In this document: positions 1-10,562 of the stretch, piece by piece
Numbering within the stretch: the stretch's first letter is position 1
How the letters are laid out: every line of letters begins with the position of its first letter
Origin: Calonectria ilicicola
Taxonomy: Eukaryota; Ascomycota; Sordariomycetes; Hypocreales; Nectriaceae
Length of the DNA stretch: 64,000 nucleotides
Reading direction: 5' to 3'
Assembly (NCBI GenBank): GCA_020809705.1
Contig: CP085835.1
Span: 3,906,001-3,970,000 of the forward strand
The notes under the pieces: generated by a model
What the model was told of the DNA's origin: nothing
Database searches by the model: none
What the model saw: only the letters and a program-made list of their open reading frames with translations
Made by a program: the position numbers and the translations under genes

Positions 1-171
1 TGCTTGTCCTTTGACACCCTTGGATGCGTCTGGTTGAAGACGCTGTCTCTTAGCCACGGGTTTGGCAGCTGGGGCTGGTTTTTTGACTTGAACAGGGAGC
101 TGAACTGGGTCCTCTGCAGGTGTTGTGGATTCAAGTTGCTGTTGTCGGGTACGGCTTCTAGTTGACACCAT
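1..171 (-). CDS. N-terminus of an unknown, probably nuclear protein (cut by window edge)
   Basis: An open frame on the minus strand starts at an ATG at 171-169 and runs 57 codons without a stop to the window edge. The peptide begins MVSTRSRTRQQQLESTTPAE and is rich in Gln, Pro, Ala, Lys and Arg, with a basic patch (KPVAKRQRLQ) that resembles a nuclear-localisation signal. The low-complexity basic start is what many fungal chromatin or nucleolar proteins have, but no domain is visible, so I give no function. The ATG is the first in the frame, and the DNA just upstream is AT-richer, as expected for a 5' leader. Confidence 0.6.
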   Translation of the reverse strand, partial: MVSTRSRTRQQQLESTTPAEDPVQLPVQVKKPAPAAKPVAKRQRLQPDASKGVKGQA

Positions 172-1743
172 TGTGGCTGTTATTCAAGTACAAAGGGGAT
201 GCAAAATCTCACTTGAATAAAATGAATAGAGGATGCTGTGCAAAACGCGCCGGACAGTCGCGACTCCTTTCTTATATTCCAGTAAAATTAACCATCGACT
301 TGAGCTGACGGATGCCTATTGAAAGTGGGTCAAAGGATCAAACACGTCTCTTGCGCGGGATCACGTGGTTGTCCGTTCTCAGTTTAGCGCTATCCCTGGA
401 GACTGCCCAATTTAGTTAAACCAATGCCCTAGTGCAGTTCGAAGAAAATGGGTGAGGTACCAACCTTACCATCCTGACGACAAACTTTCTCGATCTACTG
501 TTAGGATGCCACTGTTGAGAGAGATGGGCGGGGCCTCTCCACCACTCAGCACCTCACCACAGCCAACATCTGTAAAAAATGTTTCACAAACCAACCACCT
601 TTGTTTAGTGCATTTCTCTTGTTATATTTGTTCTCAGTCATGAATCTCATTTTATGCACCCAATTCTCAAATTTACTTGCCACATTTTATCACTTTCACA
701 AACTGATGTCTCATTCAATTTTTCTGTCAAGCTACCCTAGACCCAGCCTAGAACACGCCAAGAATAGTAGATAGATTACTCAACTCTAAACCCTAATGTC
801 TCTATAACGTTTAAAGCAGTGAACTGGCAGGAGTCGAGCATAGCATAAAACATACACACTGCCCGAAAACCCGTCAAAGGGTCAGCTATCCGTCGGGGTG
901 GTGAGAGGGGACGTTGTGCAGGTCAATTACTTATGAGAAGGGAAGTAGGCAAAACCCAACTCAATAAAATCAAATAAATATTATAAATATTATCAATGGC
1001 CAAGGATCCAATAGTCCCTCAAAAGAATGACTGAAAAAGAGACCCGGAGACATTTTATTGAAGATGCATGCTATTGTGCCTCAATGTTAGGACCAAAGGC
1101 CCTTCATCGCTCAGATCAATGTTGCACCCGGACTAATTATTCCGCCAACCAGAGCTAATTTTTTAAGAGGTCAAGGGTTCGAATCCACGTCCCCAACACT
1201 CTAGCAAAAACGTCATAGAATAATTGCGAAATACAGCTACAATGGCCAACAGAACCCATCATGGAGATATCCGTGAGTGTCGGACTGAATAAAAATACAG
1301 AAAATTCATTTTCGCTCCAACAAGCATGCACTGCTTCAAAAAGCGCCAATAGTTGGGTTCTAAAACAGCAAGGGAAAAGTCTAGTGTGTTGGGAGAAAGG
1401 TCTAGCAAATGGGATTTCACTCAGTGTCGTCCAAGACAGTCACCGGGTGAAATCTACACATCAAGAATGGTCGCGGTGATGAAGAGATTGTGGCAAACGT
1501 GTATATTCATCTGCTGCTAATTCATAGGCGCCAATGCTTGGCTCTCCTAATGAGGTGTTCGGACCCGTGGTGTAACTCAGAGACATTACAGGGTTAAAGG
1601 ATCGTAAGAGAATGACTCTTGGGCATTAAGACACAATGCCAAAGGCAGTCTTGTCAATTGCTGTCATGTCGCGCATAGACAAGAAACAAGGACCTGTCAA
1701 AAATAGAAAACCATAAAAGAATACCAGTTTAGTCTTTAACCGC
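172..1743. other. Intergenic region with a degenerate tRNA-like B-box
   Basis: No convincing coding frame was found. Short frames at 452-643 and 1261-1479 have no recognisable composition or splice structure. At about 1166-1177 there is an exact match to the RNA polymerase III B-box (GGTTCGAATCC), preceded by weakly tRNA-like sequence. Only two T-stem pairs form around it, so I regard it as a decayed tRNA-derived fragment and not a tRNA gene. Confidence 0.4.
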
Positions 1744-3094
1744 TTAGAACTTGCCGATGCCATTTTCAGCAAGGTACGATTTGGCCATGGTAATAAACTC
1801 ACGCATCTCATGCTCGTGGGTGGCCATTGTCTCTCCGGTGCTGGCCCAGACGTAGATGACCATTCTGAGTCGCTCCGACAGGTACAAACGGTAATGAAGC
1901 CTATCAACGAGAGCCCAATGCAAGAGATGCAACTGCCTGACATCTCTGGTAAGAGGCTGACCGAGGATCTTTTGTACTTGCCGCTCGCAGACGTCGCGGT
2001 GGGCCATGATGTCAACTACATGCCTTGCATCATTCTGCCACAGTGGCATGTCGGTGCGTTCAAAGCTGGGAAGGGACATGCAGACCACGAGATGGTTGAG
2101 TGGGATGGCCTGTGGGGATCGCATGCTGGTGGCCCAAGTAAGCATAATCTCCCAGAAGCATTTCATGGTGTTGCGCTCGAAAAGGTTCAGGCTGTCATGG
2201 CCCTCGCGGACACCGAGGACCAGGGCGCGCGCAATGCTGCCGAGAGGAGTGTTGGGGTCGTCGGGGTTGCAGTACGGAACCGAATTTTGGGGAACCTTGT
2301 CAAGATATCGCCAGCCAAGGTGGATTGCGCTGCCGAGGTATTGTTGGATGGCGGCAAAATTGTAGCCGCTCTGGCCAAGCACGAGGTAACCAAAGTCGAC
2401 GTCTGCGGGCACCACAATCTCAAAGGGCCCAGCTCCCCAGCGCAGCTCTGGGCCAAAGAGCGTCTTCCACAGGTGCATCCGGTCCTTGTGGCTGGAGTAC
2501 TTGGGCTCATCAGGGTACAGGTGGCCATCGAGGATGCGTCCTGATGGTTGAGGTGGGGGCTGCGACCTTACGAATCCCTTTCCCTGAGGGCCCTTGTCGG
2601 CGTTGGCCTCGGCGGCGTTGATCATGGCAGTGAGCTTCTCGTCGTGGATCACTTCGCGACGGTACGTTTCATAATCAGCCGAGTGGGAGTGGGACTCTTC
2701 TTGCCCGTAGTATTCAGGCCATGGCCACTTTGGCGAATCCGAGGCGAAATCGTCAATGACTAGAGAGTGTTAGCACGGCTGTGCGAAAGAAGGTTAATGA
2801 CTCACAAAACAGAACCCAAAGGTTTTGGTCAACCATGTAGTTGAAGAGGACCTCGGATGCTTGATCGCGGCCTGCTTTGTGGAGGGTCTTGGCCGTCTTG
2901 AATTTGGCCTCCTTGATCAAGGCCTGGATATCACTCTCCGGCCTGGGATCGACCCAGTCAAAGTACTCCCGCATGTAGGCCCTTCGGGTCTCGACAGGTG
3001 GCTTGTCACCAACCCACTCCACCTCAAAGGGATAGGAGGAATGCTCTGGTATGTACAGCAGATGTTGTAGGACTATCGGGGTAGTGGTGGTCAT
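1744..3094 (-). CDS. Conserved-looking hypothetical protein, 434 aa, two exons
   Basis: The coding sequence is complement(join(1744..2759,2806..3094)). The 46-nt intron (2760-2805) has a GTGAGT donor, a CTAAC branch site and a CTAG acceptor, and joining restores one frame of 435 codons ending in TAA. I see no signal peptide, membrane helix or catalytic motif. The protein is rich in Trp, Tyr and His, with a charged N-terminal half, a Pro/Gln linker (near residue 150) and a helical, Leu/Arg-rich C-terminal half. I do not recognise the family. It is transcribed divergently from the gene at 3526, with about 430 bp shared upstream DNA. The 5' leader carries GTG/CAC-rich trinucleotide-like repeats (about 3090-3175). 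Confidence is high that it is a gene and nil for function. Confidence 0.75.
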
Positions 3095-3525
3095 GGTGGC
3101 GGTAGTATTCGTGGTGGTGGTTCTGTGATGGTGGTAGTGTGCTGTGATTGCGATGTCGCGGTGATGATCTCGAGTTCGGAGTTTGATTCATGACTGGGAA
3201 TTTCATCCGTGAAGTTGTGAGTCGAACCGAATCTCGGCTCACTAATTTTCAACTGGTCGACAGTGGCAGTGATTTGTCTGCTGTTTGTAGGGTGTTTGTG
3301 CTACAACTACGCATGCACTGACTGGTGCAACGGCCAGTGGAATGTGAGTATACGTAAGTGCTAGCATTACTAGCTGCATTATCAACTGCATTGCGAATTG
3401 CATTGAAGTGAGAGGGGAGAAAAAAAAAAAGAAAACAACAACCTTTGCGTTTTTGCTTTCTGTTTTCTCACATCATCACTGCACCACCCATCCTCATCGC
3501 CATCGCCATTGCGACAACGATCATA
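3095..3525. promoter_or_regulatory. Shared divergent promoter region
   Basis: The interval lies between two divergently transcribed genes. It contains a (GTG)n/(CAC)n-like stretch at about 3090-3175 and an A-rich run at about 3420-3435 followed by a pyrimidine-rich stretch just before the plus-strand gene. Pyrimidine-rich tracts upstream of the start are common in filamentous fungal promoters. No specific operator was identified. Confidence 0.35.
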
Positions 3526-4527
3526 ATGAGCGACGGCACCAACACCAACACCGGCCAGGAAGGTCAGCAACAGACTAGACAACAAGCAGGTGAGTTTCGA
3601 TTCGGCAGTTATGCCTCCACTCCAGCTGGGCCTCCCAACGCCCAACCCACTGGGCTCTCACAGAACATCTGGGTTAGCGCGGCCGATATTCCACAGGGCA
3701 GCCAATTCGACCTTACCAGTCAAGACCTGGCTGGTCAAAAGCGCCGTGGTCGCGGAGGCATCACTAGCAGACAGCCAGGCCCGAGGCGTGGTGTCGGACG
3801 GCGTGGCCCGGTCCCTGCCGCCCAAAACCATGGCCAAACCCACGCCCAAGCCCACGCCCAAGCCCACGCCCAGCCTCACGCCAAAGACCAGCCCGATAGC
3901 CAGAGCCAAGCTCCAGGCAGCGGTGTCATGGCCAAGCGCAAGCCGCGAACCGGTCCACCAACCGCTGCCTCCCAAACAGGCGTCTTGGCCTTCACCACCA
4001 ACGCCCACTGGTCCTTCATCAAACGGAGTGAGGGAATCATCTTCGACATCCACAAGAGTGGCGGAGGGCTGCAGACTAATTACATGGCCCAATTTATGGA
4101 AAACACCTTCTTTGGCATGTCCAACAACAGCCAAGCAATCCTCGAGGCCGTCAAAAAGCTGCAACTCGGAACCGGCTGTGAGGAATACGGTTTCCTCGTG
4201 TTTCCAATTCGTCGAGACAATACGCTGAGAGAGCGTAATCAGAATCGAACCGTGATTACCATGCAACTCCTAATGGAGAAGCTGTCACTAGAGGATAGCC
4301 AGGCGCAAAAGGAACCAGTTGCTGCTGAGCAGGCCCCGTCCGACATTGCGCAAACCTTCTTCAAGGGCCCACCACAGCACAAAGAGGAAAAGGGCGAACC
4401 TGGGTTTAAGTCTACCTTGCGGCCTTCGCTCATCAGCCGACACAAACTCACCCAGGAGGACAAGGACGACCTCAGATGCATGAAGATGGCTCGAGATGCC
4501 GCTGGTATTCCCGACGGTGCGAGTTAG
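3526..4527 (+). CDS. Hypothetical protein, 333 aa, with disordered N-half and His-Ala-Gln repeats
   Basis: The frame is open from 3445, but I chose the ATG at 3526 (MSDGTNTNTGQEGQQQ) because the 27 residues before it look like translated leader. The N-terminal half is low complexity: Gln/Thr/Gly-rich, then RGRGG and GRRG basic patches, then a tandem repeat of HAQA units (about residues 104-120) encoded by 12-bp units at about 3838-3885. The second half (about 155-260) looks globular (VLAFTTNAHWSFIKRSEGII) and the tail is charged. The Arg/Gly patches could bind nucleic acid; that is inference. A perfect GTGAGT lies inside the frame near 3590, so an alternative intron is possible, but I found no acceptor that keeps phase. 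Stop is TAG. The family is unknown to me. Confidence 0.7.
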   Translation: MSDGTNTNTGQEGQQQTRQQAGEFRFGSYASTPAGPPNAQPTGLSQNIWVSAADIPQGSQFDLTSQDLAGQKRRGRGGITSRQPGPRRGVGRRGPVPAAQNHGQTHAQAHAQAHAQPHAKDQPDSQSQAPGSGVMAKRKPRTGPPTAASQTGVLAFTTNAHWSFIKRSEGIIFDIHKSGGGLQTNYMAQFMENTFFGMSNNSQAILEAVKKLQLGTGCEEYGFLVFPIRRDNTLRERNQNRTVITMQLLMEKLSLEDSQAQKEPVAAEQAPSDIAQTFFKGPPQHKEEKGEPGFKSTLRPSLISRHKLTQEDKDDLRCMKMARDAAGIPDGAS

Positions 4528-6045
4528 TAAAGACTGGCTAGTCAGTCTGCGTTTACACACGCGGGTTGAACGATTACACTCGACACACTGTCTTTACCTG
4601 GAATACAGAACTGGCGGCCGTTGTAGTCTTTTCCACTGTCACAGATTTCCCCCAAAATCGCTCATCATTAGCGTTGCCGCTTCGACAGATGCTGCTACTT
4701 CTGTATAAACGCTGTCTTTTTTTTCTGTGGCACTGAATAAATGTGGGCGCAAGTTAAAAGTACGCTCCATTGCGGGCATGAATTGAACCTGTTTTTTCTG
4801 GTGGGCTCACGCTCATATGCGCTATGCTTTTATGACGTGTGGATATGGTTTAATGTGCATGCCCCTGATCCCCGTGTCTTGTGCTGATGTTCTATGATAA
4901 TGTTCTATTTGACGTGTGGGTCCCTGATTCCACTGTCTTAAATGTTTTTGTGACATGTTGACGTGTGTAATATAGGTGTCCCCAATACTAGCGTCTTGTA
5001 CCTGTCGCTATGTTCTGAAGATTGATGTGTGACATGTCCGTGATTCCAATTATCTTATGCCGGCGTCAATGTTCTATGTGTGTTTCTATAATTCCAATTT
5101 TCTCGTGCATGTCTATTCTCTTCGGTTATATCCGTCCTGCTCCATTGCGCTATGATACTAATCTGTTTGCGATCTAAAAAAGAAGTACAAGTGTAACTAA
5201 TGCGTATCATACGCCCTGGCAACTTTTAATCACCGCTCAATCAATTCCACATAATGCAGCTCTGGCCTAATTCATGCTCGCTGAAATGCAATTCAGGCCT
5301 ATGGTTGGAAGGAAAAGAAAATTATTTATTTTAAACTTAGCCCGCCGTGAAGCTTGTCTGGGAAAATGTGCTGTTGATTGGAATGCCCTCTTCAACCTGT
5401 TGCGGGATCTCGACCATCAAAAACAACTCTCACTGGCCGTGTATACGAGATGGGTTGCCTTGTCTGACTTTGCTGAGATGCGAGGACTGGTAACGGCGAG
5501 CTTTCTGTAGCAGGGTGCTTGGTTGACAGCATTCAAAGTATACCATGACGACCAACGATCCAAAAGAGTGGCGCATATACTTCGCCGATATCCCCACGTC
5601 GATGTGTAGGTTTGACACAAAACACGATCAAATGATAATGAGTTTAGGATTGATTCTTCATCACAACAGACTAAATACAGCAAGAACTGACGAGCGCCTT
5701 TTAGACCTATGTTTAGTCATCTCATCCTGATCACTTGGATTATTACGACCATCTTGCGGCTGTGCTTTTTGCTCTGCTTTTTCTGTATGTGACTCTCCAC
5801 CCATCATCCACCGCAGTCCTCAATGGCAGCAGATGGATATCGTCTGTCGTAAAATTTACGACATGATCTATGTTATGCTAGACTCTGACCCCCGCTCTGT
5901 TGAAGAAAATGCACCCGCTTGCATCTCAACCTCTCCGTTAGTTCTATCTGCCAACTGTAATGGGTCTAACCTTTGCCTATATCCAGACTACTACTACCAT
6001 ACTTGCGTCAGACTAGCTGCAATTGTATTATAGCACTACATAGAT
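4528..6045. other. Intergenic region with degenerate tandem repeat
   Basis: There is no supported gene. Frames at 5274-5510 and 5833-6033 are short and have no recognisable content. The part from about 4830 to 5120 is an imperfect tandem repeat, described separately. The rest is moderately AT-rich unique-looking sequence, containing the 3' end of the protease gene at its right border. Confidence 0.4.
4834..5120 (+). repeat. Degenerate tandem repeat, about five units of 50-77 bp
   Basis: Five diverged units begin near 4834, 4911, 4960, 5023 and 5078. Shared words appear in the same order: GACGTGTG, then CCCTGATTCCA or a variant, then TGTCTTATGC or a variant, then ATGTTCTATG. Unit length varies and point changes are frequent, so the array is old. 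It lies just downstream of the gene ending at 4527. I do not see a coding frame through it. Confidence 0.55.
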
Positions 6046-7018
6046 CTATAGGTCCTTTCGATATATTGTGAATTGAAGCTGCATTCTTTCTACTTGACCT
6101 GGCGTAAACTCATTTGTGCTATTGGATGATGATTAGCCTGGGAGACTTGAGTATGACCTAGACCACTCACCAAGTGTCGTCAGAATAATCCATATAATTA
6201 TGGATAGGATCTACTCCTGGTGAGTCGGGGCATGAATCCCTTCCGATTGGACACCCCACTGAAGCGCCAGACTGTGCAGGCGTATCGCTGACCTGGTCGT
6301 TAATCGACTCGCATAGGCGTCCATGAAACGTGTGCAGCAGACCGAGCCAGTGGCCGACTTCGTGAATGGCCACATGCCCTTTTCGAGGCTCCTCGGTGCT
6401 ATCATCTCCTTGAGCGGGCATACCAGGCATGGTGTTTGCGTTCAGAATGCAGCCGTCGAGCCAATAGTTGTTATATTCAGGATTGGACGAAGCTGGCGAG
6501 GGTAGGTTGCAAGAGCCGCCCAAACCAGGAATTAGGTCGCTAAAGAAGTACACATTAAGAGAATCATAAGTGCCTCGTCTATTTGCCTTGAAGAAGGCGA
6601 CGTAAGCATCATAATCTTCAATCCCGCCATTGTCGCCGTAGAAGCCCTTGCCGATCGTATCATCGACAATACGAGATGTGTTGATGAGTCTAAAGTCAAA
6701 GCCGTGAGGGAGAAAAGCGTTGCGGAGTGTCTCAAACTATAGATACTGAGTCAACTATTTACCGACCGAGCTGGCTTGCGATATACGGACCTGTATGTGG
6801 ACCGTCTCATTCGTTATTAGATCATGGTTTGCTTGAGTACTAGCGACATGAAAGTAGACGTCGATAAGATGCGTCTCGACTTGTTCCGCGGCTCTGAGAG
6901 CATGGATTCTTGGTTCAGGAAACACTTCACTTGTATTGGTTCCACAATAACCAATGACTAAGGACGGGCTCAGCGAAAACGCAAAAAGCGTTGCTTTGAT
7001 GAGAGGGTTAAATTTCAT
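6046..7018 (-). CDS. Secreted zinc metalloprotease, M43 (pappalysin-like) family, 288 aa
   Basis: The coding sequence is complement(join(6046..6118,6171..6736,6791..7018)), 289 codons ending in TAG. Introns are 52 nt (GTGAGT, CTAAT, ATAG) and 54 nt (GTCCGT donor, CTATAG acceptor). Splicing is supported by the family: it restores the residues after the zinc site and the second helix region (VHIQ joined to FETLRNAF). Residues 1 to about 23 form a signal peptide (MKFNPLIKATLFAFSLSPSL), so the enzyme should be secreted. The zinc-binding helix HEVGHWLGLLH is at about 201-211 (HEXXHXXGXXH, metzincin) and the Met-turn (NYMDYSDD) is near 256-263. Cysteines around the site probably form the disulphides usual in this family. 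Length and motif order match fungal MEP1-type extracellular proteases. The likely role is degradation of external proteins, for nutrition or host interaction. Confidence 0.9.
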
Positions 7019-8056
7019 GGTGGTGTTTCAGTAGCTACACAAATCACTTTCGTCAGAATAGCTAGTGCTAGGTTCAAAAGAGCTATTTATGTTTCCAATC
7101 CAAATAATAGTAATATGAGCTTTTTTTATTCTATGTTTTTAATCCGAGATACGAGAGACTGGCCAGAGTTTCTTGGCTCGTTGTCCGACCTGCCCAATCC
7201 GGCGTGGTCACCTTGCATCAAATCTTGGCCTTCGTATTACCCACACTAGACCGACAAAAACATCCCTGTAGAGCTTTCTTCGGCAGGTAACGATCAACAA
7301 TATCACAAGATCTATACACGGATACGAGAAGCGATAATAGGGTTGTTCCCTTATTTCGGCAGGAGGAATATACCATGCATTGTGCCATTAAATATAATAC
7401 AAAACAGGACTTAAGCCCGGAATCTCCCAGCAAAACCCCAACTTGTTTTCAACTTTGAACAATAGTCACTAAATAGAACTCTATAAATAGATCTATACAA
7501 CCAAAATTATCTTTCATTGGCTTCCACGGTAGCACCTTAATGTCATCATTTAACCTGACGATTGGAGCGCGATGAATTGCAAAATATTTGCGCAAGTGGT
7601 ACATGGCTATCTCAGTATGGATTGGCTGGCCCCGCATGAATTGAGCCGATAGCAGCAAGAACACTAAATTGGTCAGATTGATATTACCATAGACTCATAG
7701 GAAAACCAGATGATAGGATAATTGGGCAGACCAAGTAGCTGGCTGAGGCGTACTAATGGATGTGTAGCAAGACACTGGTCAGAGCATCCTGACCTGACAC
7801 TCGGAGGCCTTCTGAGAGGTGAGTGGCTTTTTTTGATGTTCATCGCAACTGATTCAAGCAAGGTAAAGGAATTCGCGATGAACTTCAAAGTCTTGTCCGC
7901 GACGTGGGTCCCTCTGTCCGCTAAGATCAACGGCCATGGAGGCTGGGCCAATTCTATAGACATCTCGTAGGACTTGTACCCTCAGTGTCTAACCATGAGA
8001 CTTTCTGGCTCTGGCGCGTTGAGCAAGGAAAATGGACTCAGGAAGTAAAAGGTATC
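7019..8056. other. Intergenic region, no supported gene
   Basis: Overlapping open frames exist on both strands at 7673-7970, but neither shows a family motif, a signal peptide or a splice structure. The stretch right after the protease start is AT-rich and is probably that gene's promoter. I see no repeat. Confidence 0.35.
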
Positions 8057-9877
8057 TCATCCTCTAGACCCCGGCTTGGCTCTAGCAAGTCGGGCCCGGA
8101 GGTTGCCCTGTCCCCCATACCACCTCCCCAACACCGGCCTTCTCACAGTTGTAATTGGTGCACTCGCATGAGGTCCCGGCGCGAGAGGCTGTTCTGCAAA
8201 CCCAAAATGTCCGCTTGTCGAATCTGTCGCCTCTATGAGCACGCCAAACTTGAGCTTCTCATCTCCTGCCTTGTCCAATATTTCGTCCAAAGAGGCCATG
8301 CATGCCCCCTTGATCGCAGGGCCACTTGGTCCCGCCGTAGTGAGGGAATGAATCAAGCTGTCCCGGACGAGACGTCCACATGCTCCGCTGCTGCAGAGGG
8401 ATAGATAAACCAGGCATCCGAGGCTGATGATGAGAAGCACGGCGACCGTTACAATGATTCGCAGTTTGTCCATGTTGTAGACAATGACGTTGCGCTCATC
8501 CAAGACAGACATTGTGACGCTTAGTGCTTCTTGCTCCGGAGCGCCGGATTTTGCGAGCAAAGGCGTCACCCAGAGTACTCGCTGAATATGGGACAAGAGA
8601 TCTGACGGCATGACGAGGGCTTGATCCGTCTCTGTGACCGTGGTTCCCATCACAAACATAGATTTACCAGGGTTAAGTCTACCACGTATGTCGAGCACCG
8701 CTTTCCCGACAAATACTTGTAAAAAAGAGCCAAATAGAGAAATTACTCCACCAGCCGGTCCGTAGTATGAAAGAGTCTTTTCGAGATCGCTGTCGACATT
8801 AATAAACCGATCTCTGGAGCAGAGAAGGTCGCCCATGCTTCCGACGCCACCCGCAATACGAGTCTTGCAGCTCCCGATGGCGGTTTGGACCGTGCATAGG
8901 TGCTCTAGGTAGTGTGTGTTGTTGAACATGACGGCTTGCACTTCCACCTTTGATTTGGCATCCAGCAATATTTCAACTCCGTCATACAGGACCGAAACAT
9001 TAGATACATCTCGAAATTGGGTCAAATCATAAGCCGGGTTATTCGAAACCTTTTCTGCATCGGGATATCGATAGGTGAAATTGTACAGGTCCCAGCCGTC
9101 GAGATTGGATTTGCTTCCGGGGATAGCTTTAATGTTGCAGGCAACGTCGAGGTACTTGATGGGACCAAAGGTTGCAATGCCAGTAACATTGGCATCCGTG
9201 TAACGGAGCGCGTTCTTCTCTCCCAGAAGAGCTGCGACTGCTGACCTCTTTGATATTGTCGTCGGACCTGCTGCCATCATGGATGCCGAGTCGCTTAGGG
9301 CGAGCGACCCGTTAAACTGAGGGTGATATATCGGAAGGCTTGTGGGAATGATCTGCCCTTCTTGCCTGACTGTAACGGCGGATTGTAGGACAGGCTGGAC
9401 GGCAGAAGTGATGATAAGTCCAAGGAGGCCATTTATCCAGCTGGCCTTGAACGACGGATAGGCCAACATGCCAACCGCCAAACGGGAAGCCAGGTGCAGC
9501 GACTCAACTCGTTTCAAAGAGAGGCCTTCATCTTCTCGTGACTCGGCACGTGGCCCCTCGTTGGCCATAGCCGGTGAGGCAACATTCTTCCACAGGCTTT
9601 GGTAGAGCGCAATTCCGAGCAAGGCGGCGACAGAACCTCGAATCACGACTGCTCCCAGAGCGATGAAAGTGGGAGCGTACTCATACCATTTGTTGCTGCT
9701 TGTGGGCTTTCCACTTGCGGAGAAGGCGATTGCGAGAACAAAGCAGATAGCTATGAGGAGAGCACAAGTTGCAACCCAAGTGGCTTGCAGAACCTGCTTC
9801 AAAGGAATTCGCCCGTTTGCGGGAAACTGTGTGAACAGGTCTATGTTTCTTTGGCGGACGCGGTTTCTCTGAGCCAT
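8057..9877 (-). CDS. Large fungal membrane protein with central ectodomain, 606 aa, function unknown
   Basis: A single uninterrupted frame of 606 codons starts with MAQRNRVRQRNIDLFTQ and ends in TGA. Predicted membrane segments lie at about residues 30-53, 67-95 and 135-160, and another near 475-497 (VAVLLIISLGCLVYLSL). Between the third and last is a region of about 300 residues with Asn-X-Ser/Thr sites and several cysteines, as expected for an extracellular or lumenal domain. The C-terminal tail is about 110 residues, Pro/Gly/Arg-rich. The layout (three N-terminal helices, ectodomain, one C-terminal helix) resembles the uncharacterised fungal membrane proteins grouped around DUF3176, but I cannot confirm membership. 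It is divergent in type from the other two large membrane proteins in this window. No transport or enzymatic motif is visible. Confidence 0.75.
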   Translation of the reverse strand: MAQRNRVRQRNIDLFTQFPANGRIPLKQVLQATWVATCALLIAICFVLAIAFSASGKPTSSNKWYEYAPTFIALGAVVIRGSVAALLGIALYQSLWKNVASPAMANEGPRAESREDEGLSLKRVESLHLASRLAVGMLAYPSFKASWINGLLGLIITSAVQPVLQSAVTVRQEGQIIPTSLPIYHPQFNGSLALSDSASMMAAGPTTISKRSAVAALLGEKNALRYTDANVTGIATFGPIKYLDVACNIKAIPGSKSNLDGWDLYNFTYRYPDAEKVSNNPAYDLTQFRDVSNVSVLYDGVEILLDAKSKVEVQAVMFNNTHYLEHLCTVQTAIGSCKTRIAGGVGSMGDLLCSRDRFINVDSDLEKTLSYYGPAGGVISLFGSFLQVFVGKAVLDIRGRLNPGKSMFVMGTTVTETDQALVMPSDLLSHIQRVLWVTPLLAKSGAPEQEALSVTMSVLDERNVIVYNMDKLRIIVTVAVLLIISLGCLVYLSLCSSGACGRLVRDSLIHSLTTAGPSGPAIKGACMASLDEILDKAGDEKLKFGVLIEATDSTSGHFGFAEQPLAPGPHASAPITTVRRPVLGRWYGGQGNLRARLARAKPGSRG

Positions 9878-10562
9878 GTCGATCTGTAGAATCTCGATAA
9901 AGGCATACTAATCGATTGAAGGGAACATCCAAGTTAAAGCAATGGGTAAATCCTGTTTGTTGTGTTTGCGGATTCTCAGCCGCAGCTGGGTAAATCAAGG
10001 GATGTCGAGCCCAGCCACCACAAGTCTCGACCTTAAAAAGCCACGCGCAACATTGGTGTTTCACCTCAGCTAATGAAGATCAGCAATAGCGCCAAAACCC
10101 AAACCGTCGCTCAATTAGCATGTCACTAGCCTAGTGGTTACTGTCGAGTCCTTGGGTGTGACTCCTCCCAAGAAATATTATGCCTTGTCGCTGACCAAGT
10201 TCAACATTGTAGCTGGTAGCAGTTTTTACTTGTTATCCAGGTTCGACTCCTGAATTGGCGAATACCGTCGCGCTACTGGATGATTCTAACTTTGACCGCA
10301 TGTGGAGGTTCATCCGGCTAGACTAACGACTCAGGTTAGCAAGACTCTCGTGATTGTGTCTGGGCGGTGTCTCTGAACGCCACAAATCATCGCTAGGGGC
10401 CTCCCTTGCCTTCACCTGGATTAACCTTAAGCCCGCTAATAGGCTATTGGGGTAGGTTAAACGTATTTGTCCAAGCGTGCCCATGCATACGGTCAAACTA
10501 GTCAAGGTTTATTACTTTAAACTATTACACTTGAAAATATGCTTTGGTTCTCAATTTAATGT
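9878..10562. other. Intergenic region with tRNA-like fragments
   Basis: There is no supported coding gene. The segment holds the upstream region of the membrane-protein gene, two tRNA-like A/B-box pairs at about 10120-10260 (listed separately) and the downstream region of the lactonohydrolase-like gene. Confidence 0.4.
10120..10262 (+). repeat. Possible tRNA-derived SINE or tRNA relic, two A/B-box-like units
   Basis: The first unit has an A-box-like TAGCCTAGTGGTTA (about 10129-10142), then GGTGTGACTCC, a two-mismatch B-box, inside a CTTGGG/CCCAAG hairpin. The second has TAGCTGGTAGCAG and, about 40 nt on, a perfect B-box (GGTTCGACTCC) whose T-stem pairs at four of five positions. Neither folds into a full cloverleaf, because acceptor and anticodon stems are missing. 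The arrangement fits a decayed tRNA-derived short interspersed element. This is inference from motifs only. Confidence 0.35.

Noticed and set aside
1130..1190. tRNA gene at the exact B-box GGTTCGAATCC
   Set aside because: Only two of five T-stem pairs form, and no acceptor or anticodon stem is present.
3445..3525. Upstream ATG at 3445 as the start of the 333-aa protein, giving a signal peptide-like N-terminus
   Set aside because: The hydrophobic stretch lies in pyrimidine-rich leader sequence with codon use unlike the rest; MSDG at 3526 is a more typical start.
7673..7970. Overlapping frames on both strands
   Set aside because: No motif, no splice structure, no signal peptide, and each is explained as the shadow of random open sequence.
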